Assembly: GCF_001592265.1 (NCBI RefSeq)
Contig: NZ_BCWP01000009.1
Coordinates: forward strand, 1-64,000
DNA length: 64,000 nucleotides
From: Curvibacter delicatus NBRC 14919
GTDB lineage: Bacteria > Pseudomonadota > Gammaproteobacteria > Burkholderiales > Burkholderiaceae_C
Direction: 5' to 3'
How positions within the stretch are numbered: the stretch's first letter is position 1; each line of letters opens with the position of its first letter. Below are positions 35,031-44,763 of this stretch, piece by piece. A program made the position numbers and the translations under genes. Below the pieces are notes generated by a model that worked only from the letters and a program-made list of their open reading frames with translations, made no database searches and was not told the origin of the DNA.

Positions 35031-36386
35031 ATGACCGCACCCTCTTCAGCCGCCCTGGCCGAATTTGCCGCCACGCTGACCTTCGAGACCATTCCCGCGT
35101 CCGTCATCCGCCGCACCGAAGACCTGCTGCTCGACTGGTTCGGCTCCTGTCTCGCCGGCAAGAACGCCCGCGCGGTCGAGATCCTGGCGACCTTCGTCGA
35201 GAGCATGGGACCGCAGGACGGCCCGAGCGAAATCCTGATCCATCGCAAGACCAGCAGCCCGCTGCTGGCCGCCATGGCCAATGCCGCCGCCTCGCACGTG
35301 GCGGAGCAGGACGATGTGCACAACGGCTCGGTGTTCCACCCGGCCACGGTGGTGTTCCCGGCCGCACTGGCTGTGGCGCAGGCGCTGGGCCGCAGCGGCA
35401 AGGAACTGCTGACCGCCTGCGTGGCCGGTTATGAGGTCGGCATCCGCGTCGGTGAATTCCTCGGCCGCTCGCACTACAAGGTGTTCCACACCACCGGCAC
35501 CGCCGGCACGCTGGCCGCCGCGGCTGCGGTGGGCCATCTGCTCAAGCTGAACCCGGAGCAGATGCTGCATGCCTTCGGCTCGGCCGGCACACAGTCGGCC
35601 GGCCTGTGGGAATTCCTGCGCGACGCGGCGGACTCCAAGCAGCTGCACACCGCGCACGCAGCGGGCGCCGGCCTCACCGCGGCGTATCTCGCGCACAAAG
35701 GCTTCACCGGCGCGCGCCGCATCCTCGAAGGACCGCAGGGCATGGCCGCCGGCATGTCGAGCGATGCCGACATCAGCAAACTCACCGACGGGCTCGGCAC
35801 GCGCTGGACCGTGGCCGAGACCTCGTTCAAGTTCCACGCCTCCTGCCGCCACACACACCCGGCGGCCGATGCACTGCAGCAGGTGCTGCAGCAGCACGCA
35901 CTGACAGCGAGCGACGTGAAGCACGTCACCGCGCTGGTGCATCAAGGCGCCATTGACGTGCTGGGGCCGGTGACCGACCCGCAGACCGTGCACCAGAGCA
36001 AGTTCAGCATGGGCACAGTGCTCGGTCTCGTCGCCGTGCTGGGCCGCGCGGGCCTGAGTGAATTCGACGCCAGCTTCAAGGCCGGTGAGGTGGTGAGCTT
36101 CCACGACAAGGTGGTGATGGAACTCGACCCCGAAGTCGACAGCGCCTACCCGGCGCGCTGGATCGGTAAGGTGCGCGTGGAGACGATCGATGGCCGTGTG
36201 CTGCACGGACGCGTGGACGAACCCAAGGGCGACCCGGGCAACACGCTCAGCCGCGCCGAACTGGAAGACAAGGCACTACGCCTGGCGCTGTACCACGGTG
36301 GCGCCAGTGAGGCGGAGATGCGTACCGCCATGACGCGGCTGTGGGCCATGGCTGACGCGCCGCAGGTCGGCCGGCTGCGGCCCTGA
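35031..36386 (+). CDS. MmgE/PrpD family protein
   Basis: A 451-residue member of the family of 2-methylcitrate dehydratase and cis-aconitate decarboxylase. Visible elements are LLDWFGSCLAGKNARAVEIL, SHVAEQDDVHNGSVFHPATV (with the family HP), GYEVGIRVGEFLGRSHYKVF and SCRHTHPAADALQQVL. It begins 2 bases after the CoA transferase. The exact reaction cannot be decided; dehydration or isomerisation of a branched dicarboxylate fits its neighbours. Confidence 0.9.
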   Translation: MTAPSSAALAEFAATLTFETIPASVIRRTEDLLLDWFGSCLAGKNARAVEILATFVESMGPQDGPSEILIHRKTSSPLLAAMANAAASHVAEQDDVHNGSVFHPATVVFPAALAVAQALGRSGKELLTACVAGYEVGIRVGEFLGRSHYKVFHTTGTAGTLAAAAAVGHLLKLNPEQMLHAFGSAGTQSAGLWEFLRDAADSKQLHTAHAAGAGLTAAYLAHKGFTGARRILEGPQGMAAGMSSDADISKLTDGLGTRWTVAETSFKFHASCRHTHPAADALQQVLQQHALTASDVKHVTALVHQGAIDVLGPVTDPQTVHQSKFSMGTVLGLVAVLGRAGLSEFDASFKAGEVVSFHDKVVMELDPEVDSAYPARWIGKVRVETIDGRVLHGRVDEPKGDPGNTLSRAELEDKALRLALYHGGASEAEMRTAMTRLWAMADAPQVGRLRP

Positions 36387-36549
36387 ACCGGTGCGCTTGC
36401 GTGCCGACGGGCGTGGCCTTCATGACCTAGGGATGACCCGGCTTGCCCCCTGGCACGACCTGAACGAGGATTGAAACCACATAAAACACAAAAGACGACT
36501 GAGCACGAGGGAGTTTTCAACTGACCCATACCAAAGAGGACGACAAACC

Positions 36550-37536
36550 ATGCCTTTCCAACGTAGAACTTTCACTCTCGCCACCATCGCCGCCAGCCTG
36601 ACCCTGGCTGCCGGCATCGCCAACGCCCAGAGTTACCCGGCCAAACCCGTTTCCCTGGTGGTGCCCTTCTCCGCCGGCGGACCAACCGACATCGTGGCCC
36701 GCACCCTGGCCGCCGGCATGACCAAGACCCTGGGGCAGAGCGTGGTGGTGGAGAACAAGACCGGTGCCGGCGGCACCATCGCCCCCAGCTATGTGAGCAA
36801 GGCCGCCCCCGACGGCTATACCTTCCTGATCCACCATAACGGCATGGCCACCGCGCCAGCCCTGTACCGCAAGCTGGCCTACAACCCGGTGACCGATTTC
36901 GAGCACGTGGGCAATGTGGTGGACGTGCCCATGACGCTGCTGGGCCGCAAGGACCTGCCACCGAAGAACACGGCTGAGCTGGTGCCCTTCGTCAAGGCCA
37001 ACGCGGCCAAACTCAACCTGGCCAATGCCGGCCTGGGCGCGGTGTCGCACCTGTGCGGCACGCTGTTCCAGCAGGCGCTGGGCGTGACCCTGACCACCGT
37101 GCCCTTCCAGGGCACCGGCCCGGCGCTCAATGCGCTGCTGGGCGGCCAGGTCGACCTGCTGTGCGACCAGACCACCAACACCGTGCCGCACATCAAGGCC
37201 GGTACCGTGAAGATGTACGGCGTTACCACCAAGCAGCGCATCAAGGCCCTGCCAGACGCACCCACGCTGAACGAAGGCGGCATCAAGGACTTCGAGGTGA
37301 TCGTCTGGCACGGTGTCTATGCCCCCAAGGGCACACCCGCCGCCGTGATCGAGAAGTTCGGCGATGCCATGCGCACCGCCATGAAAGACCCCGCTTTTGT
37401 CAGCCGCATGGCCGACCTCGGCGGCGAGATTGCGCCCGAGTCACGCCAGACCCCGGAAGGCCAGCGCGCCTGGCTGACATCGGAAGTGCAGAAGTGGGGC
37501 ACAGCCATCCGCGCCGCAGGGCAGTTCGCCGACTGA
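36550..37536 (+). CDS. Bug-family tripartite tricarboxylate transporter solute receptor
   Basis: A 328-residue periplasmic binding protein with a signal peptide ending NAQ (about residue 26). The classical start of the mature protein, SYPAKPVSLVVPFSAGGPTD, is followed by VVENKTGAGGTIAPSYVSKA and VPFQGTGPALNALLGGQVDL. The ligand is probably a carboxylate. No TctA/TctB membrane subunits adjoin, as is usual for the many orphan Bug proteins in Comamonadaceae and Bordetella. It closes the CoA-linked cluster after a 163-base gap. Confidence 0.92.
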   Translation: MPFQRRTFTLATIAASLTLAAGIANAQSYPAKPVSLVVPFSAGGPTDIVARTLAAGMTKTLGQSVVVENKTGAGGTIAPSYVSKAAPDGYTFLIHHNGMATAPALYRKLAYNPVTDFEHVGNVVDVPMTLLGRKDLPPKNTAELVPFVKANAAKLNLANAGLGAVSHLCGTLFQQALGVTLTTVPFQGTGPALNALLGGQVDLLCDQTTNTVPHIKAGTVKMYGVTTKQRIKALPDAPTLNEGGIKDFEVIVWHGVYAPKGTPAAVIEKFGDAMRTAMKDPAFVSRMADLGGEIAPESRQTPEGQRAWLTSEVQKWGTAIRAAGQFAD

Positions 37537-37554
37537 TCGGCGCGTCACGCACCA

Positions 37555-37586
37555 TAAAAAAACGCCGGGCTTGCCCGGCGTTTTTC
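37555..37586. terminator. Bidirectional terminator
   Basis: A-rich sequence, then ACGCCGGGC-TT-GCCCGGCGT and T5. The 9-bp stem sits between the convergent Bug and CBS genes. Confidence 0.9.
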
Positions 37587-37623
37587 TTCGCGCATAGCCC
37601 GGTCCTGGTCACCGGCACATCGC

Positions 37624-38223
37624 TCAAGCCGATGCCAGCACCGCCTCGATTTCGGCAAAGGTCTGCGCCACCTCGTAGGTATGGATGGGCTGGCCGAGCT
37701 GGCGTGCGATCTGGGTCACCGAGAAGATGCCGAGCAACACCTGCCGGCCGCCATGCGTGCGATCCAGCACCAGCGCATGGGCCCGGCCATCGGCGGTGAG
37801 TGTGGCCACGATGTTGCCGACGGTGGCCTTGCGCACCACGTCGAAACTGAGTGCCTCCACCTTCTCCACCGGCACCATCACCTCGGCCACGCGCAGTTCG
37901 GAGTACGCCGTCTGGCGCGCCTGGGCCACCCGCATGGCCTTCTCGCCGTGGATGTCCACCGTTGTCACCAGACCGGTGATCCGGCCATCATCGTCGGCCA
38001 CGACCAGCAGCCGGACACCGCGCGCCAGCATCGAGCGGTTGGCCTCCTCCAGAGTGGCCTCGGCGCCGATGGTGGCGGCCGGGATCTTGGCCAGATCGGT
38101 CATGACATCGACCGCCGGCGACCCCATCGTCACCGGCGGCGGATTGAACGCCTCCAGCAGATGACATCCTTCGGGTGACACAAGCGCCTGCGACAAGCGC
38201 CCGTACTGCTGTTCTACCTGCAT
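37624..38223 (-). CDS. Two-CBS-domain protein
   Basis: A 199-residue soluble protein made of two CBS modules (about 35-95 and 108-180). They probably bind an adenine nucleotide (RSMLARGVRLLVVADDDGRI, GLVTTVDIHGEKA). There is no attached catalytic domain. Similar stand-alone CBS proteins act as energy sensors or channel partners, but the partner is unknown here. Confidence 0.85.
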   Translation of the reverse strand: MQVEQQYGRLSQALVSPEGCHLLEAFNPPPVTMGSPAVDVMTDLAKIPAATIGAEATLEEANRSMLARGVRLLVVADDDGRITGLVTTVDIHGEKAMRVAQARQTAYSELRVAEVMVPVEKVEALSFDVVRKATVGNIVATLTADGRAHALVLDRTHGGRQVLLGIFSVTQIARQLGQPIHTYEVAQTFAEIEAVLASA

Positions 38224-38339
38224 GGTCTGGCCCTCCTCGTTGTTTGAGTGGGCGGTTGGATGGCCTGTGCCGGCCTTAGTTCCGGCCCGGCCGTGCGAAT
38301 CAGATGCGTGAAATTACGTAGCAGTGCCGACGCAAGGCC

Positions 38340-39248
38340 TCAGGCCGGCGCCTGCCGCGCATCGTCCACCAGCAGTTCCACCAGCTCGCGTGCATAAGCC
38401 GGCAACGCGTCCAGGCTACGCACCACGATCTGCATCGCGCGTTCGGCCCAGGCATCGGCCAGCGGCACGATGGCAATGGCCATGGTCTGCGCATGGCGGC
38501 GCGCGGCGGACTCCGGCAGGATGGCCACGCCGACTGCCGCCTCCACCATGCGGCAGGCGGCCTCGAAGTTGCTGACCTGGATGCGTTGTTTCATGGGCCG
38601 CTCCAGCCCGTCGCAGATCTGCTGCAGGAAAGCGCGGATGGCGCTGCTCTCGGCCAGGCCGATGTGGTCGAAGTCCAGCGTGTCGGCAAAGGCCACGGCC
38701 GCCGCACCGGCCAGCGCATGCTCGCGCGGCAGCACCAGCACCAGACGGTCGCGCCGGTAGGGCAGCACCTGCAAATTTTCCGTGCGCACCAGGCCAGCGA
38801 CGATGCCGATGTCGGTCTGCCCTTCGGACACGGCACGCACGATGTCGTGGCTCAAGCGCTCCTGCAGGTCCACATTCACATCGGGGTGCGCCAGCAGGTA
38901 ACGGCGCAAGACGGGCGGCAGGAACTCGCCCAGTGCCGTGGTGTTGGCAAACACGCGCAAGTGGCCCTTGATGCCGCTGGCATATTCCTGCAGGTCGCCG
39001 CGCAGGTGTTCCAGCTGGCCCAGCACCAGCCGCGCATGGTGCACAAAGGCCTGGCCGGGGGGAGTGAGCGTGACGCCCTGCGAGGTGCGGAAAAGCAGCT
39101 TGACGCCCAGGCCTTCCTCGATATTCTTGATACGGGTACTGGCCGCCGGCGCCGACATGTGGGCCGCCTCGGCGCCCCGGGTCAGGCTGTTCGATTCGGC
39201 AATGCGCACCATCAGCCGGAGGTCAACCAGATCAAAAGGCAGGGACAT
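38340..39248 (-). CDS. LysR family regulator, divergent from the haloacid dehalogenase gene
   Basis: A 302-residue LysR protein. The N-terminal helix-turn-helix is LVDLRLMVRIAESNSLTRGA and AAHMSAPAASTRIKNIEEGL; the effector-binding domain follows (about 90-295). It is transcribed away from the 2-haloacid dehalogenase/malate synthase pair across 152 bases, so it is the natural candidate regulator of that pair. Confidence 0.92.
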   Translation of the reverse strand: MSLPFDLVDLRLMVRIAESNSLTRGAEAAHMSAPAASTRIKNIEEGLGVKLLFRTSQGVTLTPPGQAFVHHARLVLGQLEHLRGDLQEYASGIKGHLRVFANTTALGEFLPPVLRRYLLAHPDVNVDLQERLSHDIVRAVSEGQTDIGIVAGLVRTENLQVLPYRRDRLVLVLPREHALAGAAAVAFADTLDFDHIGLAESSAIRAFLQQICDGLERPMKQRIQVSNFEAACRMVEAAVGVAILPESAARRHAQTMAIAIVPLADAWAERAMQIVVRSLDALPAYARELVELLVDDARQAPA

Positions 39249-39345
39249 GGCGGCGTGGGGGCAGAAGGCGAAAGTGGGAGTTTGGGCGATTATGCCCAGC
39301 CCTCCCGAGTCAGGACGATGACGGATTCCATCCTTTTTGTGCCGA

Positions 39346-39370
39346 ATTAACGGATGTTTTGGGTATTAAT
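39346..39370. promoter_or_regulatory. Possible LysR binding site upstream of the dehalogenase gene
   Basis: ATTAA (39346-39350) and TTAAT (39366-39370) form an inverted repeat with 15 bases between, 31 bases before the dehalogenase ATG. It is short and AT-rich, so chance is possible. Confidence 0.3.
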
Positions 39371-39400
39371 GGCTGCGCAAGTATCAAATACAGTTACGGC

Positions 39401-40108
39401 ATGGAAAAAATCCGCCCCAGCCACGCCCAGCCGCAGGCCGTCCTGTTTGACGCCTACGGCACGCTGTTCGACGTCTACAGCGTCGGACTGGCGGCGGAGC
39501 AGCTGTTTCCGGGCCGGGGCGAGGCCCTGAGCCGGCTCTGGCGCGACAAGCAGATCGAATACACCCACCTGGTCACGGCCAGCAACGACGGCGCGCACTA
39601 CCAGCCGTTCTGGGCGCTGACATTGGCCAGCCTGCGCTACACCTGCAAGCGCCTGAAGCTGGCGCCCACGCCGGCGCAGGAGCAGCAGTTGATGAACCAG
39701 TACCGGCACCTGAGCGCCTTCCCGGAAAACCGCGATGTGCTGCAGGCGCTGAAGGCGCGCGGCATCCAGACCGGCATCCTGTCCAACGGCGACCCGGAAA
39801 TGCTGGGCATTGCCGTGCGCAGCGCCGGGCTGGAAGGCCTGCTCGATCACGTGATCAGCGTCGATGCCGTGCGCAAGTACAAGACCCACCCCGAGGCGTA
39901 TGCCCTGGGCGAGCAGGCCACCAGCCTGCGCGCCGGGCAGATCGCCTTTGTCAGCAGCAACAGCTGGGACGCACTGGCCGCCACCTGGTACGGCTATCAG
40001 ACCCTGTGGGTCAACCGTTATGACCTGCCGTTCGAAGAGCTGGGCACCCAGCCCGTGCGCACCGGCAGCACCCTGAACGATGTGCTGGGATTTTTCCCGG
40101 CTGAATGA
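39401..40108 (+). CDS. (S)-2-haloacid dehalogenase, type II (HAD superfamily)
   Basis: Hydrolyses L-2-haloacids (for example chloroacetate or 2-chloropropionate) to hydroxyacids with inversion. In 235 residues the full L-DEX active site is present. It comprises nucleophile Asp17 and Thr21 in [12 protein letters not shown], Arg48 in [12 protein letters not shown], Ser128-Asn129 in [10 protein letters not shown], Lys161 and Tyr167 in [12 protein letters not shown], and Ser185, Asn187 and Asp190 in [11 protein letters not shown]. The start MEKIRPSHA is chosen over a longer frame. Malate synthase G begins 56 bases later, which fits conversion of glycolate via glyoxylate to malate. Confidence 0.92.
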   Translation: MEKIRPSHAQPQAVLFDAYGTLFDVYSVGLAAEQLFPGRGEALSRLWRDKQIEYTHLVTASNDGAHYQPFWALTLASLRYTCKRLKLAPTPAQEQQLMNQYRHLSAFPENRDVLQALKARGIQTGILSNGDPEMLGIAVRSAGLEGLLDHVISVDAVRKYKTHPEAYALGEQATSLRAGQIAFVSSNSWDALAATWYGYQTLWVNRYDLPFEELGTQPVRTGSTLNDVLGFFPAE

Positions 40109-40164
40109 AGCGTTGCCCAACGCGCCCAACGAGTTCGTATTTTTTGATTGAGGAGTTGAACACC

Positions 40165-42381
40165 ATGACCCAACGCACCAAGGCCCAGCGCCTGCAAGTT
40201 GCCACCAACCTGTACCGCTTCATCGAAGACAAGGTGCTGCCCGGCACCGGCATCAGCAGCGCCGACTTCTGGAAGGGCTTCGACGCCCTGGCCCACGACC
40301 TGGGCCCGAAAAACGCCGCCCTGCTGGCCGAGCGCGACCGCCTGCAGCTGGAGATGGATGCCTGGCACAAGGCCAACCCCGGCCCGATCAAGAACATGAA
40401 GGCCTACCGCGCCTTCCTGGAAAAGACCGGCTACCTGGTGCCGGCGCCCGCTGAAGTGCGCTGCGACACCGCCAACGTGGACGCCGAACTCGCCGTGCAG
40501 GCCGGCCCGCAGCTGGTGGTGCCGATCCTGAACGCGCGCTACGCCCTGAACGCCGCCAATGCGCGCTGGGGTTCGCTGTACGACGCGCTCTATGGCACCG
40601 ATGCCCTGCCTGAAGACAAGGGCGCCACCAAGATCGGCCCGGACGGCAAGAGCTACAACCCGAAACGCGGCGCCAAGGTGATCGAGTACGCCCGATACGT
40701 GCTGGACCGCGTGGTCCCCTTGGCCAAGGGCTCGCACATCAACTCCACGGCGTACACCGTGGAAGGCGGCAAGCTGGTCGTGGCGCTCAAGGACGGCACG
40801 AAGTCCCTCCTGGCCGACACCAACAAGTTCATCGGCTACCAGGGCAGCGCCGCCGCACCCTCGGCCGTCCTGCTGCGCAACAACGGCATCCACATCGAAA
40901 TCCAGATCGACCCCAGCACCCCCATCGGCAAGAGCGACGCTGCCGGCGTGAGCGACCTGCTGGTGGAAGCCGCCCTGTCCACCATCCTGGACTTGGAAGA
41001 CTCGGTGGCCGTGGTGGATGCCGACGACAAGGTGCTGGCCTATGACAACTGGCTCGGCATCCTCAAGGGCACGCTGACCGAAGAAGTGAGCAAGGGCGGC
41101 AAGACCTTTGTGCGTCGCCTGAATGCCGACCGCGTCTACAAGGGCGCCAACGGTGAAGAGATCAAGCTGCACGGCCGCTCGCTGCTGTTCGTGCGCAACG
41201 TCGGCCACCTGATGACCAACCCGGCCATCCTGTACGGCAACGGCAGCGAGATCCATGAGGGCATCATGGACGCCGTCATCACCACCACCATCGCGCTGCA
41301 TGACCTGAAGGGCCTGACGCAGAACGGCGTGCGCAACTCGCGCACCGGCTCGATCTACATCGTCAAGCCCAAGATGCACGGCCCGGCCGAAGTGGCCTTT
41401 GCGGTGGAACTGTTCGACCGCGTGGAAAAGCTGCTGGGCCTGCCGGAGAACACCGTCAAGCTCGGCATCATGGACGAAGAGCGCCGCACCAGCGTCAACC
41501 TCAAGGCCTGCATTGCCGCCGCCAAGAGCCGCGTGGCCTTCATCAACACCGGTTTCCTGGACCGCACCGGCGACGAGATGCACACCGCCATGCACGCCGG
41601 CCCCATGATCCGCAAGGCCGCCATGAAGGGCAGCGAGTGGATCAACGCCTACGAGCAGGACAACGTGCTGGTCGGCCTGGCCTGCGGCCTGAAAGGCCGT
41701 GCCCAGATCGGCAAGGGCATGTGGGCCATGCCCGACCTGATGGCCGCCATGCTGCAGCAGAAGATCGTGCACCCCAAGGCCGGCGCCAACACCGCCTGGG
41801 TACCCTCGCCCACCGCCGCCACGCTGCACGCACTGCACTACCACCAGGTCAACGTGGCCGAGGTGCAGGAGCAGCTGGAGAAGCAGGCCACCGCCAAGAA
41901 CTTCAAGCAGGTGGAAGAGAAGCTGCTGACCGGCCTGCTGACCATCCCCGTGGCCACCAAGCCCAACTGGACGCCGGAAGAGATCCAGCAGGAGCTGGAC
42001 AACAACGCGCAGGGCATTCTGGGCTACGTGGTGCGCTGGATCGACCAGGGCGTGGGCTGCTCCAAAGTGCCCGACATCCACAACATCGGCCTGATGGAAG
42101 ACCGCGCCACGCTGCGCATCTCCAGCCAGCACATCGCCAACTGGCTGCTGCACGGCATCACCAACGAAGCCCAGGTGCGCGCCACCTTCGAACGCATGGC
42201 CGCCGTGGTGGACCAGCAGAACGCCGGTGACCCGCTGTACAAGCCGATGGCCGGCCACTTCGACACCTCCTTCGCCTACAAGGCGGCGACCGACCTGGTG
42301 TTCAAGGGCCTGGAGCAACCCAGCGGTTACACCGAGCCGCTGCTGCACGCCTGGCGCCTGAAGGTGAAAGCGGCGGCCTGA
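40165..42381 (+). CDS. glcB: Malate synthase G
   Basis: Condenses glyoxylate with acetyl-CoA to malate. The 738-residue length is right for isoform G. Recognisable segments are the TIM-barrel region [73 protein letters not shown] and the C-terminal [20 protein letters not shown], which contains the catalytic Asp region. The start has GAGGAG nine bases upstream. It lies directly after the haloacid dehalogenase and is followed by a repeat and a terminator. Confidence 0.97.
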   Translation: MTQRTKAQRLQVATNLYRFIEDKVLPGTGISSADFWKGFDALAHDLGPKNAALLAERDRLQLEMDAWHKANPGPIKNMKAYRAFLEKTGYLVPAPAEVRCDTANVDAELAVQAGPQLVVPILNARYALNAANARWGSLYDALYGTDALPEDKGATKIGPDGKSYNPKRGAKVIEYARYVLDRVVPLAKGSHINSTAYTVEGGKLVVALKDGTKSLLADTNKFIGYQGSAAAPSAVLLRNNGIHIEIQIDPSTPIGKSDAAGVSDLLVEAALSTILDLEDSVAVVDADDKVLAYDNWLGILKGTLTEEVSKGGKTFVRRLNADRVYKGANGEEIKLHGRSLLFVRNVGHLMTNPAILYGNGSEIHEGIMDAVITTTIALHDLKGLTQNGVRNSRTGSIYIVKPKMHGPAEVAFAVELFDRVEKLLGLPENTVKLGIMDEERRTSVNLKACIAAAKSRVAFINTGFLDRTGDEMHTAMHAGPMIRKAAMKGSEWINAYEQDNVLVGLACGLKGRAQIGKGMWAMPDLMAAMLQQKIVHPKAGANTAWVPSPTAATLHALHYHQVNVAEVQEQLEKQATAKNFKQVEEKLLTGLLTIPVATKPNWTPEEIQQELDNNAQGILGYVVRWIDQGVGCSKVPDIHNIGLMEDRATLRISSQHIANWLLHGITNEAQVRATFERMAAVVDQQNAGDPLYKPMAGHFDTSFAYKAATDLVFKGLEQPSGYTEPLLHAWRLKVKAAA

Positions 42382-42385
42382 AGCT

Positions 42386-42450
42386 GATGCGCTATTGGTT
42401 TGATAGCTGCCTGCGCATGACGGGCAAGGGCTAAAGGCCAATTTGGCTTA
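42386..42450 (+). repeat. Dispersed repeat family 1, full copy after glcB
   Basis: gatgcgctattggtttgata, gctgcctgcgcatgacgggc and aagggctaaaggccaatttg, ending gctta, match the copy at 57411 along its whole length. It starts 4 bases after the glcB stop. Confidence 0.85.
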
Positions 42451-42452
42451 TA

Positions 42453-42480
42453 AAAAACGGCACCTTCGGGTGCCGTTTTC
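42453..42480 (+). terminator. Terminator of glcB
   Basis: AAAACGGCACC-TTC-GGGTGCCGTTTT: a 10-bp stem with a UUCG-like loop and T-run, just after the repeat copy. Confidence 0.9.
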
Positions 42481-42556
42481 ATTGGGGTCTGGAGCACGTG
42501 CCAAACGTCGGAACACGAGCGCATGCGCGTGACGGCACGTACAGCCTTCGTCTTGG

Positions 42557-42928
42557 CTAAGCCGCTGAATGCGCAGCAGCTTCCGGGAGCCGCGCGATCA
42601 CCTTGATCTCGAATTGAAAGCCGGAAAGCCAGGTCACACCCACGCCCGTGAGCGTGGGATGCGGGGCATCGCCCCAGTATTCGGACACGACGCCCCAAGC
42701 CTTCTCGAGGTGGGCTTCGGGGTCCACCATGAAGACGGTAACGTCAACCACGTCGTTGAAGGTACACCCTGCGGAAGACAGGATGGCGTTGAGATTCTCG
42801 AACGCGAGGCGGACCTGCTTCTCCAGGTCGGGCTCCGGTGAACCATCCGGCCGGCTGCCCACTTGGCCTGAGACAAACAGAAAACCATTGGATCGGATCG
42901 CTGGTGAGTAGCGGTTCTTTTCGTACAA
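42557..42928 (-). CDS. RidA/YjgF family protein
   Basis: A 123-residue Rid-family protein likely to hydrolyse reactive enamine/imine intermediates. Segments are GFLFVSGQVGSRPDGSPEPD, NLNAILSSAGCTFNDVVDVT and FEIKVIARLP, where the conserved Arg of the active pocket can be placed. It is not the housekeeping ridA type by sequence and may serve a local pathway. It is divergent from a LysR gene. Confidence 0.88.
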   Translation of the reverse strand: MYEKNRYSPAIRSNGFLFVSGQVGSRPDGSPEPDLEKQVRLAFENLNAILSSAGCTFNDVVDVTVFMVDPEAHLEKAWGVVSEYWGDAPHPTLTGVGVTWLSGFQFEIKVIARLPEAAAHSAA

Positions 42929-43080
42929 CGCCTGGCGCCCGGCCGGGAAACAACATCGCGCACTGTCATGGAATACCTTTTCAAGGATGGGTTGGGATGG
43001 ATGAACTCAGTAGCTCGACCCGACTTTAGGAGGCTAAGGCGCAGGGATAAACAGGCAAGTCGCACAATCACTATTTGAGA

Positions 43081-43101
43081 TTTCCAAACAATCTTTGGAA
43101 A
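43081..43101. promoter_or_regulatory. Perfect palindrome, probable LysR operator
   Basis: TTTCCAAA-CAATC-TTTGGAAA, a perfect 8-bp inverted repeat with a 5-base centre, lies 13 bases before the lysR start and in the lysR/ridA divergent gap. Confidence 0.5.
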
Positions 43102-43114
43102 ACAGGGAGTCGAT

Positions 43115-44038
43115 ATGGATCGTTTTGATGCGATGCAGGCTTTTGTGCGCGTGGTGGACTCTGGCAGTTTCACCAAGGCAGCGCAGACCTTGCACATGAG
43201 CAAGACCACGGTGACGCAGCTTGTGCAGCAGCTCGAAGCACGCCTGCGCGTCAAGTTGCTCAACCGCACCACACGCCAAGTTCACGTCACAGCCGATGGC
43301 GCGGCCTACTACGAGCGGGCGGTGCGCCTGCTGATCGACCTGGACGACGCCGAGACGAGCCTGTCCAGTGCTGCCGCCGCGCCCAGAGGACGGTTACGCG
43401 TGGATGTGCCAAGCCCGCTGGCGCGGATGCTGTTGGTGCCTGCATTCCCGGAATTCCACGCGCGTTACCCAGACATCCAGGTAGAAATGGGCGTCAGTGA
43501 CCGCCTGGTTGACCTGATTGGCGACAACGTCGATTGCGTGATTCGGGGCGGGGTGCCCACCGAGCAATCCCTCATCGCACGCCATGTGGGCGACCTTCGC
43601 CTCGGGGTCTATGCGGCGCCAGGCTATCTTGAACAGGCTGGGACCCCCTCGCACCCTTCGGAACTAGAGGCGCCTCAGCACCGTCTCGTCGGCTTCCTGT
43701 CGTCTCGCACCGGCAAACCCTTGTCTTATCCCCTTCGTCGTGGCGATGAAAGCATCCATGTCCAAGGGCACCATGCTCTCTCGGTGGACGATGGCAATGC
43801 CTACCTTGCGGCAGGTGTCGCTGGCATCGGCGTGCTCTGTCTCCCTCATTACATGGCCCGGCCCCATCTGGCGCGGGCTGAATTGGTGCCGCTGTTTGAC
43901 GATTGGCAGCTGGACGCCATGCCGGTGTACCTGGCATTCCCGCCGAACCGGCATGTGAGTGTGAAGCTGCGGGTCTTTATCGATTGGGTCGTTGATTTGC
44001 TGGCACGACACGCGCCTGTCGCCAGCCGAGCAGGCTGA
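43115..44038 (+). CDS. LysR family transcriptional regulator (CrgA-like), divergent from the RidA gene
   Basis: A 307-residue LysR protein with helix-turn-helix FDAMQAFVRVVDSGSFTKAA and HMSKTTVTQLVQQLEARLRV. The effector domain has EMGVSDRLVDLIGDNVDCVI (DRxVDLI, CrgA/DmlR branch). It probably regulates itself and the RidA gene through the palindrome at 43081. The effector is unknown. Confidence 0.92.
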   Translation: MDRFDAMQAFVRVVDSGSFTKAAQTLHMSKTTVTQLVQQLEARLRVKLLNRTTRQVHVTADGAAYYERAVRLLIDLDDAETSLSSAAAAPRGRLRVDVPSPLARMLLVPAFPEFHARYPDIQVEMGVSDRLVDLIGDNVDCVIRGGVPTEQSLIARHVGDLRLGVYAAPGYLEQAGTPSHPSELEAPQHRLVGFLSSRTGKPLSYPLRRGDESIHVQGHHALSVDDGNAYLAAGVAGIGVLCLPHYMARPHLARAELVPLFDDWQLDAMPVYLAFPPNRHVSVKLRVFIDWVVDLLARHAPVASRAG

Positions 44039-44110
44039 ACGCGCGATCTCCCTGGTTCATACTCCCCACTGGCGCCCCGCGGTGGGGTACAGCGACAACA
44101 AGGAACGAGT

Positions 44111-44719
44111 GTGCAATCTGCCAGTGACCAGTGGTTCGACGAGGCCTACTACCAGCGCTACTACTTCGACAAGAAAACCAGCGTGGTCGACCCCGCGCAC
44201 ATGGAGCGGCTGGGCGCCTTTGTGTGCAGCTACCTGCAGTACCTGCGCGTGCCCGTGCGGCGCGTGCTCGACGTGGGCTGCGGCATCGGGCTGTGGCGCG
44301 ACATCATTGCCCGTCACTTCCCCGACGCGGCCTACCACGGCGTGGAGTACAGCGAGTTCCTGTGCACGCGCTACGGCTGGGAGCGCGGCTCGGTGGTGGA
44401 CTACCGGAGCACCGAGCCGTTCGACCTGGTGATCTGCCAGGGTGTGCTGCCCTACCTGAGTGCGGCGGACCTCAAGCTGGCGCTGCACAACCTGGGCACA
44501 CTGAGCCGGGGCGCGCTGTACTTGGAAGCCGTGACACGCGAAGACTACGAGCGCGACACCATCGACGAAACGCTGACCGACCCGCGCCTGTTCCGTCACC
44601 GCGCCCAGCTGTACCGGCGCGGTCTGGCCGAGGGGTTCAAGGCGCTGGGTGGTGGTCTGTGGCTGAGCCACCAGGCCGAAGTGCCGCTGTTTGAACTGGA
44701 GTGCCTAGACGCGCGCTGA
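44111..44719 (+). CDS. Class I SAM-dependent methyltransferase
   Basis: A 202-residue methyltransferase with SAM motif I RRVLDVGCGIGLWRDIIARH and motif II/III region YHGVEYSEFLCTRYGWERGS, then PFDLVICQGVLPYL. The N-terminus DQWFDEAYYQRYYFD resembles the small UbiE/methyltransf_11 proteins. The substrate is unknown. The start is GTG with AAGGA upstream. The sirtuin gene follows after 44 bases. Confidence 0.87.
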   Translation: MQSASDQWFDEAYYQRYYFDKKTSVVDPAHMERLGAFVCSYLQYLRVPVRRVLDVGCGIGLWRDIIARHFPDAAYHGVEYSEFLCTRYGWERGSVVDYRSTEPFDLVICQGVLPYLSAADLKLALHNLGTLSRGALYLEAVTREDYERDTIDETLTDPRLFRHRAQLYRRGLAEGFKALGGGLWLSHQAEVPLFELECLDAR

Positions 44720-44763
44720 GCCGCGCCACTGCACGCGCACCCGGAAGTCCGCACAATCCTCGC

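Noticed and set aside
40018-42441. An 807-codon minus-strand frame
   Set aside because: Antisense to malate synthase G, which is unambiguous.
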